From Sphingomonas hankookensis (GTDB lineage: Bacteria; Pseudomonadota; Alphaproteobacteria; Sphingomonadales; Sphingomonadaceae), in NCBI RefSeq assembly GCF_001619955.1, contig NZ_LQQO01000011.1:1-64000 (forward strand): a stretch of 64,000 bases of DNA, given 5' to 3'. Positions 17,459 to 26,931 of this stretch are shown here, in pieces. A program made the position numbers and the translations under genes. Each line of letters begins with the position of its first letter. Within the stretch, counting starts at the first letter, position 1. The notes under the pieces were generated by a model. That model was not told the DNA's origin. It made no database searches and saw nothing but the letters and a program-made list of their open reading frames with translations.

Positions 17459-18691
17459 ATGCGTATACTTTCGACCGTAGGCTTTGTTCTGTTGTATTGT
17501 GGCATCGCATCGGCAAATCGTTCTCCTCCGCCGACCTGGGTCGCGACCTGGACCACCTCCCCGATCCGCTCGAACCCCGAACACGCACTACCTTCGCCAA
17601 CTTCCGGCAACACGACCGTCCGCCAGGTCGTTCGACTGACGCTCGGCGGAGCGGCGCTGCGCGTGCGCTTCACCAACCGGTTCGGCACGACCCCGCTGCG
17701 GATCGCCGGCGCGCATGTCGCGGTCGCATCGGGCCCCGCCGCCGCCGGGATCCAGGCGGGCACCGACCGCGCGCTCCGTTTCGGTGGCCGCCCGGACGTC
17801 GAGGTTCCCGCCGGCGCGGATTTCTGGTCCGATCCGGTGCCATTTGCCGCCAAGCCCTTGTCCGACCTCGCGATTACCACCCACTTCGCCGCCCTGCCCG
17901 ACCAGCAGACCGGTCATCCCGGCGCCCGGACGCGTAGCTGGATTGCCGGCGGGGATCGGCTGGCCGACACCGCCTTCGCCGATGCCAGACCGGTCGAACG
18001 CTGGTTCCAGATCGCCGCCGTCGAGGTGACCGCCGCCCCTCCGGCGCGGGCGATCGTCGCGCTCGGCGATTCGATCACCGATGGCTATGGCGTGACCGAC
18101 GGGCGGCATCTGCGCTGGACCGACGATCTCGCCCGCCGCCTGTCCGCCGCCCCGCGCACGCGTCGGATCGCGGTGCTGAACCAAGGCATCGGCGGCAACT
18201 GCCTGCTGGCGGAATGCAGCGGCCCCAATGCCTTGGCGCGCTTTGACAGCGACGTGGCAAGCCAGCCCGGCGCGCGCTATGTCATCGTCCTCGAAGGGAT
18301 CAACGACCTGGGCCGGCTAGGCCGCGAACGGCCGGTCTCGCCGGAGGAGCGCCAGTCTCGAGTGCAGCAGATGATCGCCGGATATGCCCAGATCGTCGCG
18401 CGGGCACGGGCGCTCAGGCTGACCGTCATCGGCGGCACGATCACGCCGTTTGTCGGCAACGACTATTACCACCCCGACGCCGCCGCCGAAGCCGCACGGC
18501 AGGCGATCAACGCCTGGATCCGCACCCCCGGCCATTTCGACGCAGTGATTGATTTCGACCGGATAGTACGCGACCCGGCGCGACCCGACCGCCTGCTGCC
18601 CGCCTATGACTCGGGCGACCACCTGCATCCCTCGATAGCGGGCTATCGGGCGATGGCGGATGCAGTTCCGCTCACCCTGTTCGCTCGCTGA
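17459..18691 (+). CDS. Secreted SGNH/GDSL-family esterase
   Basis: 410 residues. Signal peptide at residues 1-19 (MRILSTVGFVLLYCGIASA). An N-terminal beta-rich domain (WVATWTTSPI, VRQVVRLTLGGAALRVRFTN) precedes the SGNH domain: block I VALGDSITDGYG with Ser205, block II NQGIGGNC, block III EGINDLG, block V GDHLHPS with Asp387 and His390. The two-domain form fits carbohydrate esterases that remove acyl groups from plant polysaccharides; the substrate is not shown. The first codons are AT-rich compared with the remainder. Confidence 0.88.
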   Translation: MRILSTVGFVLLYCGIASANRSPPPTWVATWTTSPIRSNPEHALPSPTSGNTTVRQVVRLTLGGAALRVRFTNRFGTTPLRIAGAHVAVASGPAAAGIQAGTDRALRFGGRPDVEVPAGADFWSDPVPFAAKPLSDLAITTHFAALPDQQTGHPGARTRSWIAGGDRLADTAFADARPVERWFQIAAVEVTAAPPARAIVALGDSITDGYGVTDGRHLRWTDDLARRLSAAPRTRRIAVLNQGIGGNCLLAECSGPNALARFDSDVASQPGARYVIVLEGINDLGRLGRERPVSPEERQSRVQQMIAGYAQIVARARALRLTVIGGTITPFVGNDYYHPDAAAEAARQAINAWIRTPGHFDAVIDFDRIVRDPARPDRLLPAYDSGDHLHPSIAGYRAMADAVPLTLFAR

Positions 18692-18753
18692 CGCCTTGGT
18701 TTGCGCGGGGAAGCACACCATCTGCCGCGCCTACCCCGTATCGGAGCCGTTCC

Positions 18754-19446
18754 ATGATCGACCTGCACTACTGGCCCACGCCCAATGGCCACAAGATCAC
18801 GCTGTTCCTCGAAGAAGCCGGCCTGCCCTACACCATCCACCCGGTCGATATCGGCAAGGGCGAGCAGTTCCGCCCCGAATTCCTCGCCATCGCACCGAAC
18901 AACCGGATGCCCGCGATCGTCGACCATGAACCGCTGGGCGGCGGCGATCCGCTGTCGATCTTCGAATCCGGTGCGATCCTGCTCTATCTGGCGGAAAAGA
19001 CCGGCCGCTTCCTGCCCGCCGACACCGCCGGACGCTATGACGCGATCCAGTGGCTGATGTGGCAGATGGGCGGCCTCGGTCCGATGGCCGGGCAGAATCA
19101 TCATTTCAACATCTATGCGCCGGAGAAGATTCCCTACGCGCAGGACCGCTATATCCGCGAGACCGCGCGGCTGTACGGCGTGCTCGACAAGCGACTGGCC
19201 GACCGCGACTTCATCGCCGGCGACTATTCAATCGCCGATATGGCGGCCTATCCCTGGATCGTCCCGCACGAGGCGCAGGGACAGAAGCTGGAAGACTTCC
19301 CGAATTTGAAGCGCTGGTTCGACGCCATCGCCGCCCGCCCCGCGACGGCCGCGGCCTATGCCAAGGGCAAGGCGATCAGCGACGGTAGCAAGCCGATGAC
19401 CGACGAACAGCGTCGCAACCTGTTCGGGACGCCGCCTAAAAACTGA
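18754..19446 (+). CDS. Nu-class glutathione S-transferase (YfcG-like)
   Basis: 230 residues, full length. The thioredoxin-fold half begins WPTPNGHKITLFLEEAGLPY and has FESGAILLYLAEKTG, both hallmarks of the Ure2p/YfcG (Nu) group, followed by WQMGGLGPMAGQNHHFN and the all-helical C-terminal domain (YSIADMAAYPW). Nu-class enzymes bind two glutathione molecules and show disulfide reductase activity, so a thiol-redox or detoxification role is likely. Confidence 0.92.
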   Translation: MIDLHYWPTPNGHKITLFLEEAGLPYTIHPVDIGKGEQFRPEFLAIAPNNRMPAIVDHEPLGGGDPLSIFESGAILLYLAEKTGRFLPADTAGRYDAIQWLMWQMGGLGPMAGQNHHFNIYAPEKIPYAQDRYIRETARLYGVLDKRLADRDFIAGDYSIADMAAYPWIVPHEAQGQKLEDFPNLKRWFDAIAARPATAAAYAKGKAISDGSKPMTDEQRRNLFGTPPKN

Positions 19447-19451
19447 GCCTT

Positions 19452-19513
19452 GCGACAAACTGCGACAAAGCCGCGGTTTGTCGACAAAGGCTGGCGACAA
19501 TTACCGGCGACAA
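19452..19513. promoter_or_regulatory. Array of GCGACAA repeats upstream of the EF-hand gene
   Basis: Four exact direct copies of GCGACAA start at 19452, 19462, 19494 and 19507, plus a near copy TCGACAA at 19481. The first pair is spaced 10 bases start to start, one helical turn, as expected for an OmpR-family dimer binding to direct repeats. The array lies between the GST gene and the EF-hand gene, and the OmpR-type regulator gene is one gene further on. Binding is inferred. Confidence 0.6.
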
Positions 19514-19563
19514 GCGGCGCATTCTCCACCGGGGGTGCGCCCCTTGTTCAAAGGTACAGTCCC

Positions 19564-20013
19564 ATGCGTTCGTTGATTGCCGCTGCCTCGCTCGCCGGTA
19601 TCGCCCTGCCCGCGATCGTCACCGCCCAGACGCCACCGCCCACGCCCCGTCCGATGGCCGACGGCGTCCTGACCCGCGAGGGAGCGCTTGCCCGCGCCGA
19701 CCGCCGGTTCGACGCGCTCGACACCGACCGCGACGGCACGATCAGCGCCGCCGAGCGCGCAGCGATGCCGCAGCGCCCGCGCGGGACCGTCGATGGCACG
19801 ACGCCGATGCCCGGCCGGTCTATGGGCGACCGCATGCTGGAACGCGCCGATGTCGACAAGAACGGCGTCGTCACCCGCGAGGAATTCCGCGCGGTCGCGG
19901 CGCGTGCCTTCGATCGGCAGGATGCCAACCATGACGGCCGCGTCGATGCCGCCGAACGCAAGCAATGGCGCGACCAGCGCATGGCACACCGCGGCGGTCA
20001 GCCGGCCGAGTAA
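19564..20013 (+). CDS. Periplasmic EF-hand calcium-binding protein
   Basis: 149 residues. Signal peptide at residues 1-21 (MRSLIAAASLAGIALPAIVT). EF-hand loops are visible as DTDRDGTISAAE, DVDKNGVVTREEF and DANHDGRVDAAE, separated by Arg-rich helices. Likely a periplasmic Ca2+ sensor or buffer. It is followed by a strong hairpin and then by a two-component system, and preceded by the GCGACAA array, so it may be a target of that system. Start Met 19564 gives a proper signal peptide; 19450 would not. Confidence 0.85.
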   Translation: MRSLIAAASLAGIALPAIVTAQTPPPTPRPMADGVLTREGALARADRRFDALDTDRDGTISAAERAAMPQRPRGTVDGTTPMPGRSMGDRMLERADVDKNGVVTREEFRAVAARAFDRQDANHDGRVDAAERKQWRDQRMAHRGGQPAE

Positions 20014-20020
20014 CCCCTGA

Positions 20021-20053
20021 CCGGACGGCGCGGTCGCGTACCGCGCCGTCCGG
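20021..20053 (+). terminator. Hairpin after the EF-hand gene
   Basis: Perfect 14-base stem: CCGGACGGCGCGGT (20021-20034) with ACCGCGCCGTCCGG (20040-20053), 5-base loop, followed by CATTTCCCTT. It lies 7 bases after the EF-hand stop and 30 bases before the response regulator gene, so it probably lowers read-through into the two-component genes. Confidence 0.75.
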
Positions 20054-20083
20054 CATTTCCCTTATGTCGATGGGCCGCGTAGC

Positions 20084-20812
20084 ATGTCCGACATGGCCGA
20101 TATTCCTCATTTACTGCTGGTCGACGACGAACGATCGATCCGCGAACCGCTTGCCCAATATCTGACGAAGCAGGGTTTCCGCGTCACCCAGGCGGGCGAT
20201 GCGGAGGGTGCGCGGGCGCGGCTGAACGCCTATGCCATCGACCTCGCTATCCTCGACATCATGATGCCGGGCGAGGACGGGCTGTCGCTGTGCCGCCATA
20301 TCCGCGAGACAAGCGAGACGCCGGTCATCCTGCTGACCGCGCGCGCGGAAGAAACCGACCGGATCGTCGGGCTGGAAATGGGCGCCGACGATTATGTCGT
20401 GAAGCCCTTTTCCCCGCGCGAACTGGCGGCACGGGTGAAGGTCGTGCTGCGGCGGACGGCTGGCGGCGCGGTCAGGCAACACGCGCCGGAGGCCGGGTCG
20501 TTCGCCTTCGCCGGATGGGTGCTCAAGACCGGTGAACGCGCGCTGGTCGATCGTGAGGGCGTGTCGGTGCCGCTGTCGACCGGGGAATATAACCTGCTGC
20601 ATGCTTTGGTCACCCGCCCGCGCCAGGTGCTGACCCGCGACCAGTTGCTCGACCTGACCCAGGGGCGCGAGGCGGCGGCGTTCGATCGCGCGATCGACAA
20701 TCAGGTCAGCCGGTTGCGCAAGAAGATCGAGACCGACGTCCGCAACCCGGAGATCATCAAGACGGTATGGGGCGGCGGTTATACGCTGGCGACCGAGGTG
20801 ACGCGCCTGTGA
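20084..20812 (+). CDS. OmpR-family response regulator
   Basis: 242 residues. Receiver domain with phosphoacceptor Asp58 (AILDIMMPGEDG), conserved Thr (LLTAR) and Lys (YVVKPFSPREL), then an OmpR/PhoB winged helix (LSTGEYNLLHALVTRPRQ, then IDNQVSRLRKKIE and TVWGGGYTL). Its 3' end overlaps the kinase gene as GTGA. Start 20084 is used; ATG 20093 is an alternative, and neither has a strong ribosome binding site. Confidence 0.93.
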   Translation: MSDMADIPHLLLVDDERSIREPLAQYLTKQGFRVTQAGDAEGARARLNAYAIDLAILDIMMPGEDGLSLCRHIRETSETPVILLTARAEETDRIVGLEMGADDYVVKPFSPRELAARVKVVLRRTAGGAVRQHAPEAGSFAFAGWVLKTGERALVDREGVSVPLSTGEYNLLHALVTRPRQVLTRDQLLDLTQGREAAAFDRAIDNQVSRLRKKIETDVRNPEIIKTVWGGGYTLATEVTRL

Positions 20813-22167
20813 AGCGGCTGTTGCCGACCAGCCTGCCCGGACAGATCGCGTTGCTGGTCGCGGTGGCGTTGTTCGTCGCGCAGGCGCTGAACTTCGGGCT
20901 GTTGCTGCGCGAACGCCGTGCCTTTCGCTTCGCCGAAATCACCCTTCCCGCCGTCACCCGGCTGATCGACGCCGCCGAACGCCGGATCGCGCCGCGGCCG
21001 GGACAGGCGAACGCAACCCCGCGCGATCGGATGCGTGGGGTGCGGCTGGTCACGGATCGCGTGCCGGCGATGCGCGGCGAGCCGGAGCGAGACGTCGAAG
21101 CGGCGATCAGGTCGGGCTTTGCCGAAGCCGGCATCCGGGTCGGCACCATCGCGGCCAATATCCGCCCGATCGACGAAGCCGAAGTCCGGGCGCGGGGTAT
21201 CACTGGCCCTCGCGCCGACCGGTTGCGGCGGATGGGCGCGGTGCTGGATGCCGCGGTCGAGCTGCCGGGGCGCGGCTGGCTGGTCTCGCATACGCCGTGG
21301 CCGATGGCCGAGCGCGGGCTGTTGTGGCAGCTGCTGGCGCAGACCTTCATCCTCTACGTCATCGTGCTGCTGCCGGTATTGTGGATCGGGCGGCGTATCG
21401 CCAAGCCGCTCAGGCGACTGGCGGGGGCGGCACGCGCCTTTCATCCCGCCCGCCCGCTGCCGGCAATTGAGCCTTCCGGGCCGCAGGACGTACGGCTGCT
21501 GATCTCCGCCTTCACCGATCTGGGGCGGCGGGTGAATGCGATGGTCGACGAAAAGGACCGGATGCTGGGTGCGATCGGCCATGACCTGCGGACACCGCTG
21601 GCGGCACTCCGGGTGCGAGTCGAATCGGTCGAGGACGATACCGACCGGGCGCGAATGGTCGAGACGATCGACGAGATGAACGCGACGCTGGACGACATCC
21701 TCTCGCTGGCGCGGCTGGGGCGGCCGAGTGAGGCGGCGACCGATGTCGACGTCGCGGCGCTGGTCGACGCGGTGGTCGACGACTTCCGCGACCTCGGCCA
21801 TGATGTCGACTTCGTGGAGGCGGCACGGGTGCCCCTGCACCTGCGGCCCAATCTGATGCGGCGGGCGGTGCGCAACCTGATCGAGAATGCGATCAAATAT
21901 GCCGGCGCTGTCGAGGTTCGGGTGGCAACGAGCGCGCAGGCCGTGGCGATTATCGTCGCGGACCGTGGCCCCGGCATTCCGGCGGACCGGATGGCGGAGG
22001 TGTTCGATCCCTTCACCCGTCTGGAAACGTCGCGCAATCGCGATACCGGCGGGATCGGGCTGGGATTGGCGCTGGCCCGGGCGATCGTACGCGATGCGGG
22101 GGGTGAGGTCGCGCTGACGAACCGCGAGGGCGGCGGGCTGAACGCGACGATCCGGTTGCCGCGCTAG
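20809..22167 (+). CDS. Sensor histidine kinase partner of the OmpR-family regulator
   Basis: 452 residues from GTG 20809, which overlaps the regulator stop by 4 bases (GTGA). First membrane segment near residues 10-28, a periplasmic domain of about 130 residues, second membrane segment (LAQTFILYVIVLLPVLWIG), a HAMP-like linker, HisKA with His258 (MLGAIGHDLRTPLAAL), and HATPase with NLIENAIKYAG, DRGPGIP and GGIGLGLALARAI. The periplasmic part is Arg/Ala-rich; its ligand is unknown. The overlap shows it is expressed together with the regulator. Confidence 0.93.
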   Translation: MKRLLPTSLPGQIALLVAVALFVAQALNFGLLLRERRAFRFAEITLPAVTRLIDAAERRIAPRPGQANATPRDRMRGVRLVTDRVPAMRGEPERDVEAAIRSGFAEAGIRVGTIAANIRPIDEAEVRARGITGPRADRLRRMGAVLDAAVELPGRGWLVSHTPWPMAERGLLWQLLAQTFILYVIVLLPVLWIGRRIAKPLRRLAGAARAFHPARPLPAIEPSGPQDVRLLISAFTDLGRRVNAMVDEKDRMLGAIGHDLRTPLAALRVRVESVEDDTDRARMVETIDEMNATLDDILSLARLGRPSEAATDVDVAALVDAVVDDFRDLGHDVDFVEAARVPLHLRPNLMRRAVRNLIENAIKYAGAVEVRVATSAQAVAIIVADRGPGIPADRMAEVFDPFTRLETSRNRDTGGIGLGLALARAIVRDAGGEVALTNREGGGLNATIRLPR

Positions 22168-22202
22168 GGTCGCCGACTGCGTCAGCCCGACGTCCGCCCA
22201 AC

Positions 22203-22288
22203 CCGTCACCCCGGGCTTGACCCGGGGTCCCGCTTCTTTTGCTACCGTCGAAAGAAAGCGGGACCCTGGGTCACGCCCGGGGTGACGG
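22203..22288. repeat. Dispersed palindromic repeat, family C, copy 1
   Basis: CCGTCACCCCGGGC at the left end and GCCCGGGGTGACGG at the right end are perfect inverted copies, with further pairing inside (GGGTCCCGCTT and AAGCGGGACCC). One of several elements in the window that start with CGTCA(T/C) and end with (A/G)TGACG. Confidence 0.85.
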
Positions 22289-22328
22289 ACTAAACGAAGC
22301 GCTCAGCACCACCCCGCTGGCGCGGGGC

Positions 22329-22378
22329 GAATGACAAGGACTCAAATCGCCCCCGGGCGATTTGAGTCCTTGTCATTC
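22329..22378. terminator. Perfect 24-base palindrome over the guaA stop codon
   Basis: Left arm 22329-22352 and right arm 22355-22378 are exact inverted copies separated by 2 bases. The right arm includes the guaA stop codon (22373-22375) and last sense codon. In RNA it would make a very stable hairpin. There is no T tract, so it may end transcription by hairpin strength alone or stop convergent transcription from the kinase gene. Confidence 0.7.
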
Positions 22379-23929
22379 CCACTCGATCGTGCCCGGCGGC
22401 TTGCTCGTATAGTCGTAGGTGACGCGATTGATGCCCTTCACCTCGTTGATGATCCGGGTCGCCACGCGCGGCAGGAAGTCGCCCGGGAACTGGAATGCCT
22501 GCGCCGTCATGCCATCGGTCGAGGTGACCGCGCGGAGGGCAAGGACGTTGTCGTAGGTGCGGCCATCGCCCATCACGCCGACGCTGCGCACTGGCAGCAA
22601 TACGGCAAATGCCTGCCAGATCGCGTCGTACAGCCCGGCGGTGCGGATTTCCTCGAGGTAGATCGCGTCCGCCTTGCGCAGGATGCCGCAGCGCTCGCGG
22701 GTCACCTCGCCCGGAATACGGATGGCGAGGCCGGGTCCGGGGAACGGGTGGCGCCCGACGAACACGTCCGGCAGCCCCAGTTCGCGACCCAGCGCCCGAA
22801 CCTCGTCCTTGAACAGTTCGCGCAACGGTTCGACCAGCGCCATGTTCATGCGTTCCGGTAGGCCACCGACATTATGATGGCTCTTGATCGTCACCGACGG
22901 TCCACCGGTGAAGCTGACGCTTTCGATCACGTCGGGGTAGAGCGTACCCTGCGCGAGGAACTGCGCTCCGCCCAGCTTCTTCGCCTCGGCCTCGAACACA
23001 TCGATGAAGGTCTTGCCGATGAACTTGCGCTTGGCCTCCGGATCGGTGACGCCGGCGAGGCCGTCCATGAACAGGTCCTGCGCGTCCACATGGACCAGCG
23101 GGATATTGTAGTGGCCGCGGAACAGGCTGACGACCTGCTCCGCCTCGCCCGCGCGCAGGATGCCGCCATCGACGAACACGCAGGTCAGCTGGTCGCCGAT
23201 CGCTTCGTGAATCAGCAGCGCGGCGACCGACGAGTCGACCCCGCCCGACAGACCGCAAATGACCTTGCCGTCGCCGACCTGCTGACGGATCTCCGCAATC
23301 TTGGCATCGCGGAATTCGGCCATCGTCCAGTCACCGGCAAGACCGCAGACGTGGCGGGCGAAATTGGCGATCAGCTTGCCGCCATCGGGGGTATGCACGA
23401 CCTCCGGATGGAACTGCGCACCGTAATAGCGGCGCTCGTCATCGGCGACGATGGCATAGGGCGCGCCGGGGCTGGTCGCGACCGCGCGGAAGCCGGGGGC
23501 GAGTTCGGTGACCTTGTCGCCATGGCTCATCCACACCTGATGCCGTTCGGTCCTTTGCCACAGGCCGTCGAACATCGCGCAGTCGTCGCCGACCTCGATA
23601 TAGGCCTCGCCGAACTCGCCCGAATTGCCCTTCTCGACCTTGCCGCCCAGCTGCGCGGTCATCACCTGCTGGCCGTAGCAGATGCCGAACACCGGGACGC
23701 CGGAGTCGAAGATCGCCTGCGGTGCGCGCGGGGAACCGTCGTCGCACACCGATGCGGGGCCACCCGACAGGATCACGCCCTTGGGCTTCATCCGTTCGAA
23801 CGCGGCCTCCGCCGACTGGAACGGGGCGATTTCGGAATAGACTCCGGCCTCGCGCACGCGACGCGCGATCAGCTGCGTCACTTGGCTGCCGAAATCGACG
23901 ATCAGGATGGAATCGGGGGTCTCGTTCAT
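22373..23929 (-). CDS. guaA: GMP synthase (glutamine-hydrolysing)
   Basis: 518 residues, normal length. N-terminal glutamine amidotransferase class I domain with nucleophile Cys84 (FGICYGQQ) and the HPEV His; then the ATP pyrophosphatase domain with PP-loop GLSGGVDSS, and the C-terminal dimerisation domain ending [11 protein letters not shown]. It converts XMP to GMP with glutamine and ATP. ATG 23929 begins [16 protein letters not shown], the family start; the in-frame Met at 24034 is inside intergenic sequence. It follows the prolyl oligopeptidase gene by 53 bases on the same strand. Confidence 0.97.
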   Translation of the reverse strand: MNETPDSILIVDFGSQVTQLIARRVREAGVYSEIAPFQSAEAAFERMKPKGVILSGGPASVCDDGSPRAPQAIFDSGVPVFGICYGQQVMTAQLGGKVEKGNSGEFGEAYIEVGDDCAMFDGLWQRTERHQVWMSHGDKVTELAPGFRAVATSPGAPYAIVADDERRYYGAQFHPEVVHTPDGGKLIANFARHVCGLAGDWTMAEFRDAKIAEIRQQVGDGKVICGLSGGVDSSVAALLIHEAIGDQLTCVFVDGGILRAGEAEQVVSLFRGHYNIPLVHVDAQDLFMDGLAGVTDPEAKRKFIGKTFIDVFEAEAKKLGGAQFLAQGTLYPDVIESVSFTGGPSVTIKSHHNVGGLPERMNMALVEPLRELFKDEVRALGRELGLPDVFVGRHPFPGPGLAIRIPGEVTRERCGILRKADAIYLEEIRTAGLYDAIWQAFAVLLPVRSVGVMGDGRTYDNVLALRAVTSTDGMTAQAFQFPGDFLPRVATRIINEVKGINRVTYDYTSKPPGTIEWE

Positions 23930-23982
23930 GCCCCCCGATAGCAGAGCGCCGCGCGGGTGCCAGCCCCGCGCGGCGTCATTTG

Positions 23983-26106
23983 TCAGTTGACCGGCTTGAC
24001 CGCCAGCCCGGTCCATTTGGCGATGAACGCCCATAGATCGGCGGTTTCCTCGATCACCTTGTCGGTCGGCTTGCCCGAGCCGTGGCCCGCGCGCGTTTCG
24101 ATGCGGACCAGATGCGGCTTCGGCCCGATGTCCTTCGACTGGAGCATCGCGGTGTATTTGAACGTATGCCCCGGCACCACGCGATCGTCGGTGTCGGCCG
24201 TCGTCGCCAGGATCGCCGGATAGGTCACGCCGGCCTTCACATTGTGATAGGGCGAATAGGTCAGCAGGTTGCGGAAATCCGCCTCCTTGGCCGGCACGCC
24301 GTAATCGTCGACCCAGTAGCGCCCGGCGGTGAACCGGTCGAAGCGCAACATGTCCATGACACCCACCGCCGGCAGCGCGGCGGCGAACAGGTCGGGACGC
24401 TGGTTGACGACCGCACCGACCAGCAGGCCGCCGTTCGACCCGCCCTGGATCGCCAGTTGGCCCTTGCCGGTCACGCCCTGCGCGATCAGGTCTTCGCCCG
24501 CGGCGATGAAGTCGTCGAACACATTCTGCTTGTTCAGCAGCTTGCCGCCGTCATGCCATTCCTTGCCATATTCGCTGCCGCCGCGAATGTTCGCGACCGC
24601 CAGCACGCCGCCCTGTTCGAGCCACGCGATGCGGCCCGGCGAGAAGCCCGGCAGGATCGGCACGTTGAACCCGCCATAGGCGTAGAGCAGGGTCGGCGCG
24701 GGCTTGGTCACGTCCTTGCGCTTGACGATGAACATCGGGACCTTCGTCCCGTCCTTCGACGTGTAGAAGCGCTGGCGGACGTCGTACTGCGCCGGGTCGA
24801 ATGCGACCTTCGGCGTGGCCCAGGGGGTCACCTGTCGCGTGGCGACATCGTAGCGATAGATGGTGGTCGGGGTCGCGAAGCTGGAGAAGGCGAAGAAGCC
24901 CTCATTATTGTCCAGTTCGCCGCCGACGCCGCCGACCGTGCCGATGCCCGGCAGTTCGATCGTACCGTCGGGCTTGCCGTCGAGGGTGAAGCGCTTCACC
25001 TCGGTCTTCGCATCGACCAGATACGCCGCCATGATCCGGCCGCCGACCAGCGACGCGCCGTTCAGCACCGCCTTGTCCTCGGCCACCAGTTCCTTTGGCT
25101 GCGGGTTGGCCGCTGCCATGTCGAGCGTGACGATGCGCAGCCGCGGCGCGCCCTGTGTCGTCGTCAGGTACAGCGTGCTGTCCTTCGACCCCACCGTGTT
25201 CCAGTCGACATTGTCGGTGTTGACGATGGTGCGTGGGCGGTCGTTCGGCTTGGTCAGGTCGAGGACCGTGATCTCGGTATGATCGCCCGGACCACTGGTC
25301 GAGATGACGAGCCAACGGCCGTCATCGGTGATCCCGGGATAGAAGGTGAAGCGCGGCTGGTCGGGCCGTTCGTAGATCAGCCGGTCGGCGCTCTGCGGCG
25401 TGCCGAGCCTGTGGAAATAGACCTTGGCGTTCAGGTTCTGGCTCTGGAACTCCTGCCCCTTTTCCGGGGTCGGGAAGCGGGCATAGTAGAAGCCCGACCC
25501 GTCCTTCACCCACGATGCCGACAGGCCGTACTTCACCCAGTCGATCTGGTCGTCCAGCACCTTTCCGGTGTCGACGTCCAGCACGCGCAGCTTGCGCCAG
25601 TCGCTGCCGCCGTCCTGGATCGAATAGAGCAGCCGCTTGCCGTCCTTGGACGGTGCCCATTCGGCAAGCGCCGTCGCACCATCCTTCGACCAGCCATTGG
25701 GGTCGATCAGCACCCGCCCCTGCCCATTCAGGCTGTCGCGGACGTACAGCACCGACTGGTTCTGCAACCCCGAATTGCGGCTGTAGAAATAGCGGCCGCC
25801 CTCGCGGTTCGGCACGCCGAAGCGTTCATAGTCGAACAGCTTCGTCAGCCGCTGCTTGAAGATGTCACGGCCGGGCAGCGTGGCCAGATACGCGTCGGTG
25901 ACCTTGTTCTCCGCCGCGACCCAGGCCGCGACCTGCGGGTCGTTGCGGACGTCGTTCTCCAGCCAGCGATAGGGATCGGCGACCTTCACGCCGAACTGCT
26001 CGTCGACCTGGTCGACCGTGCGGGTCTGCGGATAGGCGATGGTCTGGGCTAGGGCAGTCGTGCTGGTCATCAGGCACGCGATCGCGACAAGGGCATGGCG
26101 GTACAT
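23983..26106 (-). CDS. Secreted prolyl oligopeptidase (family S9A)
   Basis: 707 residues. Signal peptide at residues 1-20 ([20 protein letters not shown]), so periplasmic or secreted. Seven-bladed propeller in the first two thirds, with the N-terminal PYRWLEND segment of the family, then an alpha/beta hydrolase domain with Ser557 (GGSNGG), Asp about 640 (ADTDDRVVP) and His675 (AGHGSGK). It cuts small peptides after proline. The signal peptide and length fit the well-studied Sphingomonas capsulata prolyl endopeptidase. Tandem with guaA but functionally unrelated. Confidence 0.95.
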   Translation of the reverse strand: MYRHALVAIACLMTSTTALAQTIAYPQTRTVDQVDEQFGVKVADPYRWLENDVRNDPQVAAWVAAENKVTDAYLATLPGRDIFKQRLTKLFDYERFGVPNREGGRYFYSRNSGLQNQSVLYVRDSLNGQGRVLIDPNGWSKDGATALAEWAPSKDGKRLLYSIQDGGSDWRKLRVLDVDTGKVLDDQIDWVKYGLSASWVKDGSGFYYARFPTPEKGQEFQSQNLNAKVYFHRLGTPQSADRLIYERPDQPRFTFYPGITDDGRWLVISTSGPGDHTEITVLDLTKPNDRPRTIVNTDNVDWNTVGSKDSTLYLTTTQGAPRLRIVTLDMAAANPQPKELVAEDKAVLNGASLVGGRIMAAYLVDAKTEVKRFTLDGKPDGTIELPGIGTVGGVGGELDNNEGFFAFSSFATPTTIYRYDVATRQVTPWATPKVAFDPAQYDVRQRFYTSKDGTKVPMFIVKRKDVTKPAPTLLYAYGGFNVPILPGFSPGRIAWLEQGGVLAVANIRGGSEYGKEWHDGGKLLNKQNVFDDFIAAGEDLIAQGVTGKGQLAIQGGSNGGLLVGAVVNQRPDLFAAALPAVGVMDMLRFDRFTAGRYWVDDYGVPAKEADFRNLLTYSPYHNVKAGVTYPAILATTADTDDRVVPGHTFKYTAMLQSKDIGPKPHLVRIETRAGHGSGKPTDKVIEETADLWAFIAKWTGLAVKPVN

Positions 26107-26150
26107 CGTTGCTCCACGGGACGAGCCGGAAGGTATCCGGCGTTACCAGC

Positions 26151-26178
26151 AGGATACGCGAGCGGCGCGCCCGTGCAA
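26151..26178 (-). promoter_or_regulatory. Candidate promoter of the prolyl oligopeptidase gene
   Basis: On the minus strand TTGCAC (plus 26173-26178) and TATCCT (26151-26156) are 16 bases apart, 45-72 bases before the start codon. It may also serve guaA. Confidence 0.5.
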
Positions 26179-26209
26179 CCCCGCGGAGACAATGTTACCC
26201 ACCGCAACG

Positions 26210-26241
26210 AAAAAAGGCGGCCGTACCGCAGTACGACCGCC
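26210..26241 (-). terminator. Intrinsic terminator of the ribosomal cluster (after rplQ)
   Basis: On the minus strand an 11-base stem with one mismatch (GGGCGGTCGTAC with GTACGGCCGCC around a TGCG loop) is followed by six T. It starts about 30 bases after the rplQ stop. Confidence 0.88.
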
Positions 26242-26271
26242 CTTCCCCGTGTCACTCGAACGAAAGGCCGA

Positions 26272-26694
26272 TCAGGCGGCTTCGTCGAAATCCTCTTCGC
26301 TCAGGACCGGACCCGAATCCTGGCCCTTCGCCGACACGTCGCGGTCGACGAATTCGATGATCGCCATCGGCGAGGCGTCCGACGCGCGGATGCCGGCCTT
26401 GATGATGCGGGTGTAACCGCCGTTGCGATCGGCATAGCGGGTCGCCAGCACGTCGAACAGCTTGGTCAGCTGCGCATCGTCCAGCAGACGAGCGTGGGCG
26501 AGACGACGGTTCGACAGGCCGCCCTTCTTCGCCAGCGTGATGAGCTTTTCGACATAGGGACGCAGTTCCTTCGCCTTGGCGACGGTCGTCGTGATCTGCT
26601 CATGCTTGATGAGCGCGGCCGACATGTTGCGGAACAGCGCAATGCGGTGTGCCGAGGTACGCTGCAGCTTACGGCCGCCGACGCGATGACGCAT
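26272..26694 (-). CDS. rplQ: 50S ribosomal protein bL17
   Basis: 140 residues; begins [20 protein letters not shown] as expected for bL17, with [18 protein letters not shown] following. The acidic tail (about residues 122-140, ending EEDFDEAA) is longer than in E. coli (127 residues). Last gene of the alpha operon, 230 bases after rpoA rather than tightly packed, with a large inverted repeat in the gap, and followed by an intrinsic terminator. Confidence 0.97.
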   Translation of the reverse strand: MRHRVGGRKLQRTSAHRIALFRNMSAALIKHEQITTTVAKAKELRPYVEKLITLAKKGGLSNRRLAHARLLDDAQLTKLFDVLATRYADRNGGYTRIIKAGIRASDASPMAIIEFVDRDVSAKGQDSGPVLSEEDFDEAA

Positions 26695-26878
26695 GGGTAT
26701 TTCCTTCGTTCGTTAAGGGGCCGTGTCACGGAATCCCCAGAGCTGGTGGCTGTTTAGAGGCTGCCACCGGTTCGCCTGTTCGCGGCAAAGTTCACTAAGT
26801 TCACACTTGCCGCCATTTCAAAACTGGCCCGACACGGGCGAAGCCCGTGTTGTCGGACGGCCTGAAAGGCCGCCGGCC

Positions 26879-26931
26879 GGGCTGGTTTTGTCTCCGGGGC
26901 AGGCTTGCCTGCCCCGGTGCAAAATCAGCCC
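26879..26931 (-). terminator. Long stem-loop over the rpoA stop codon
   Basis: Outer arms 26879-26890 and 26920-26931 match in 11 of 12 positions and include the rpoA stop codon (26925-26927); inner arms CCGGGGCAGG and CCTGCCCCGG pair perfectly around CTTG. It could lower expression of rplQ relative to rpoA or protect the upstream mRNA. Confidence 0.65.
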
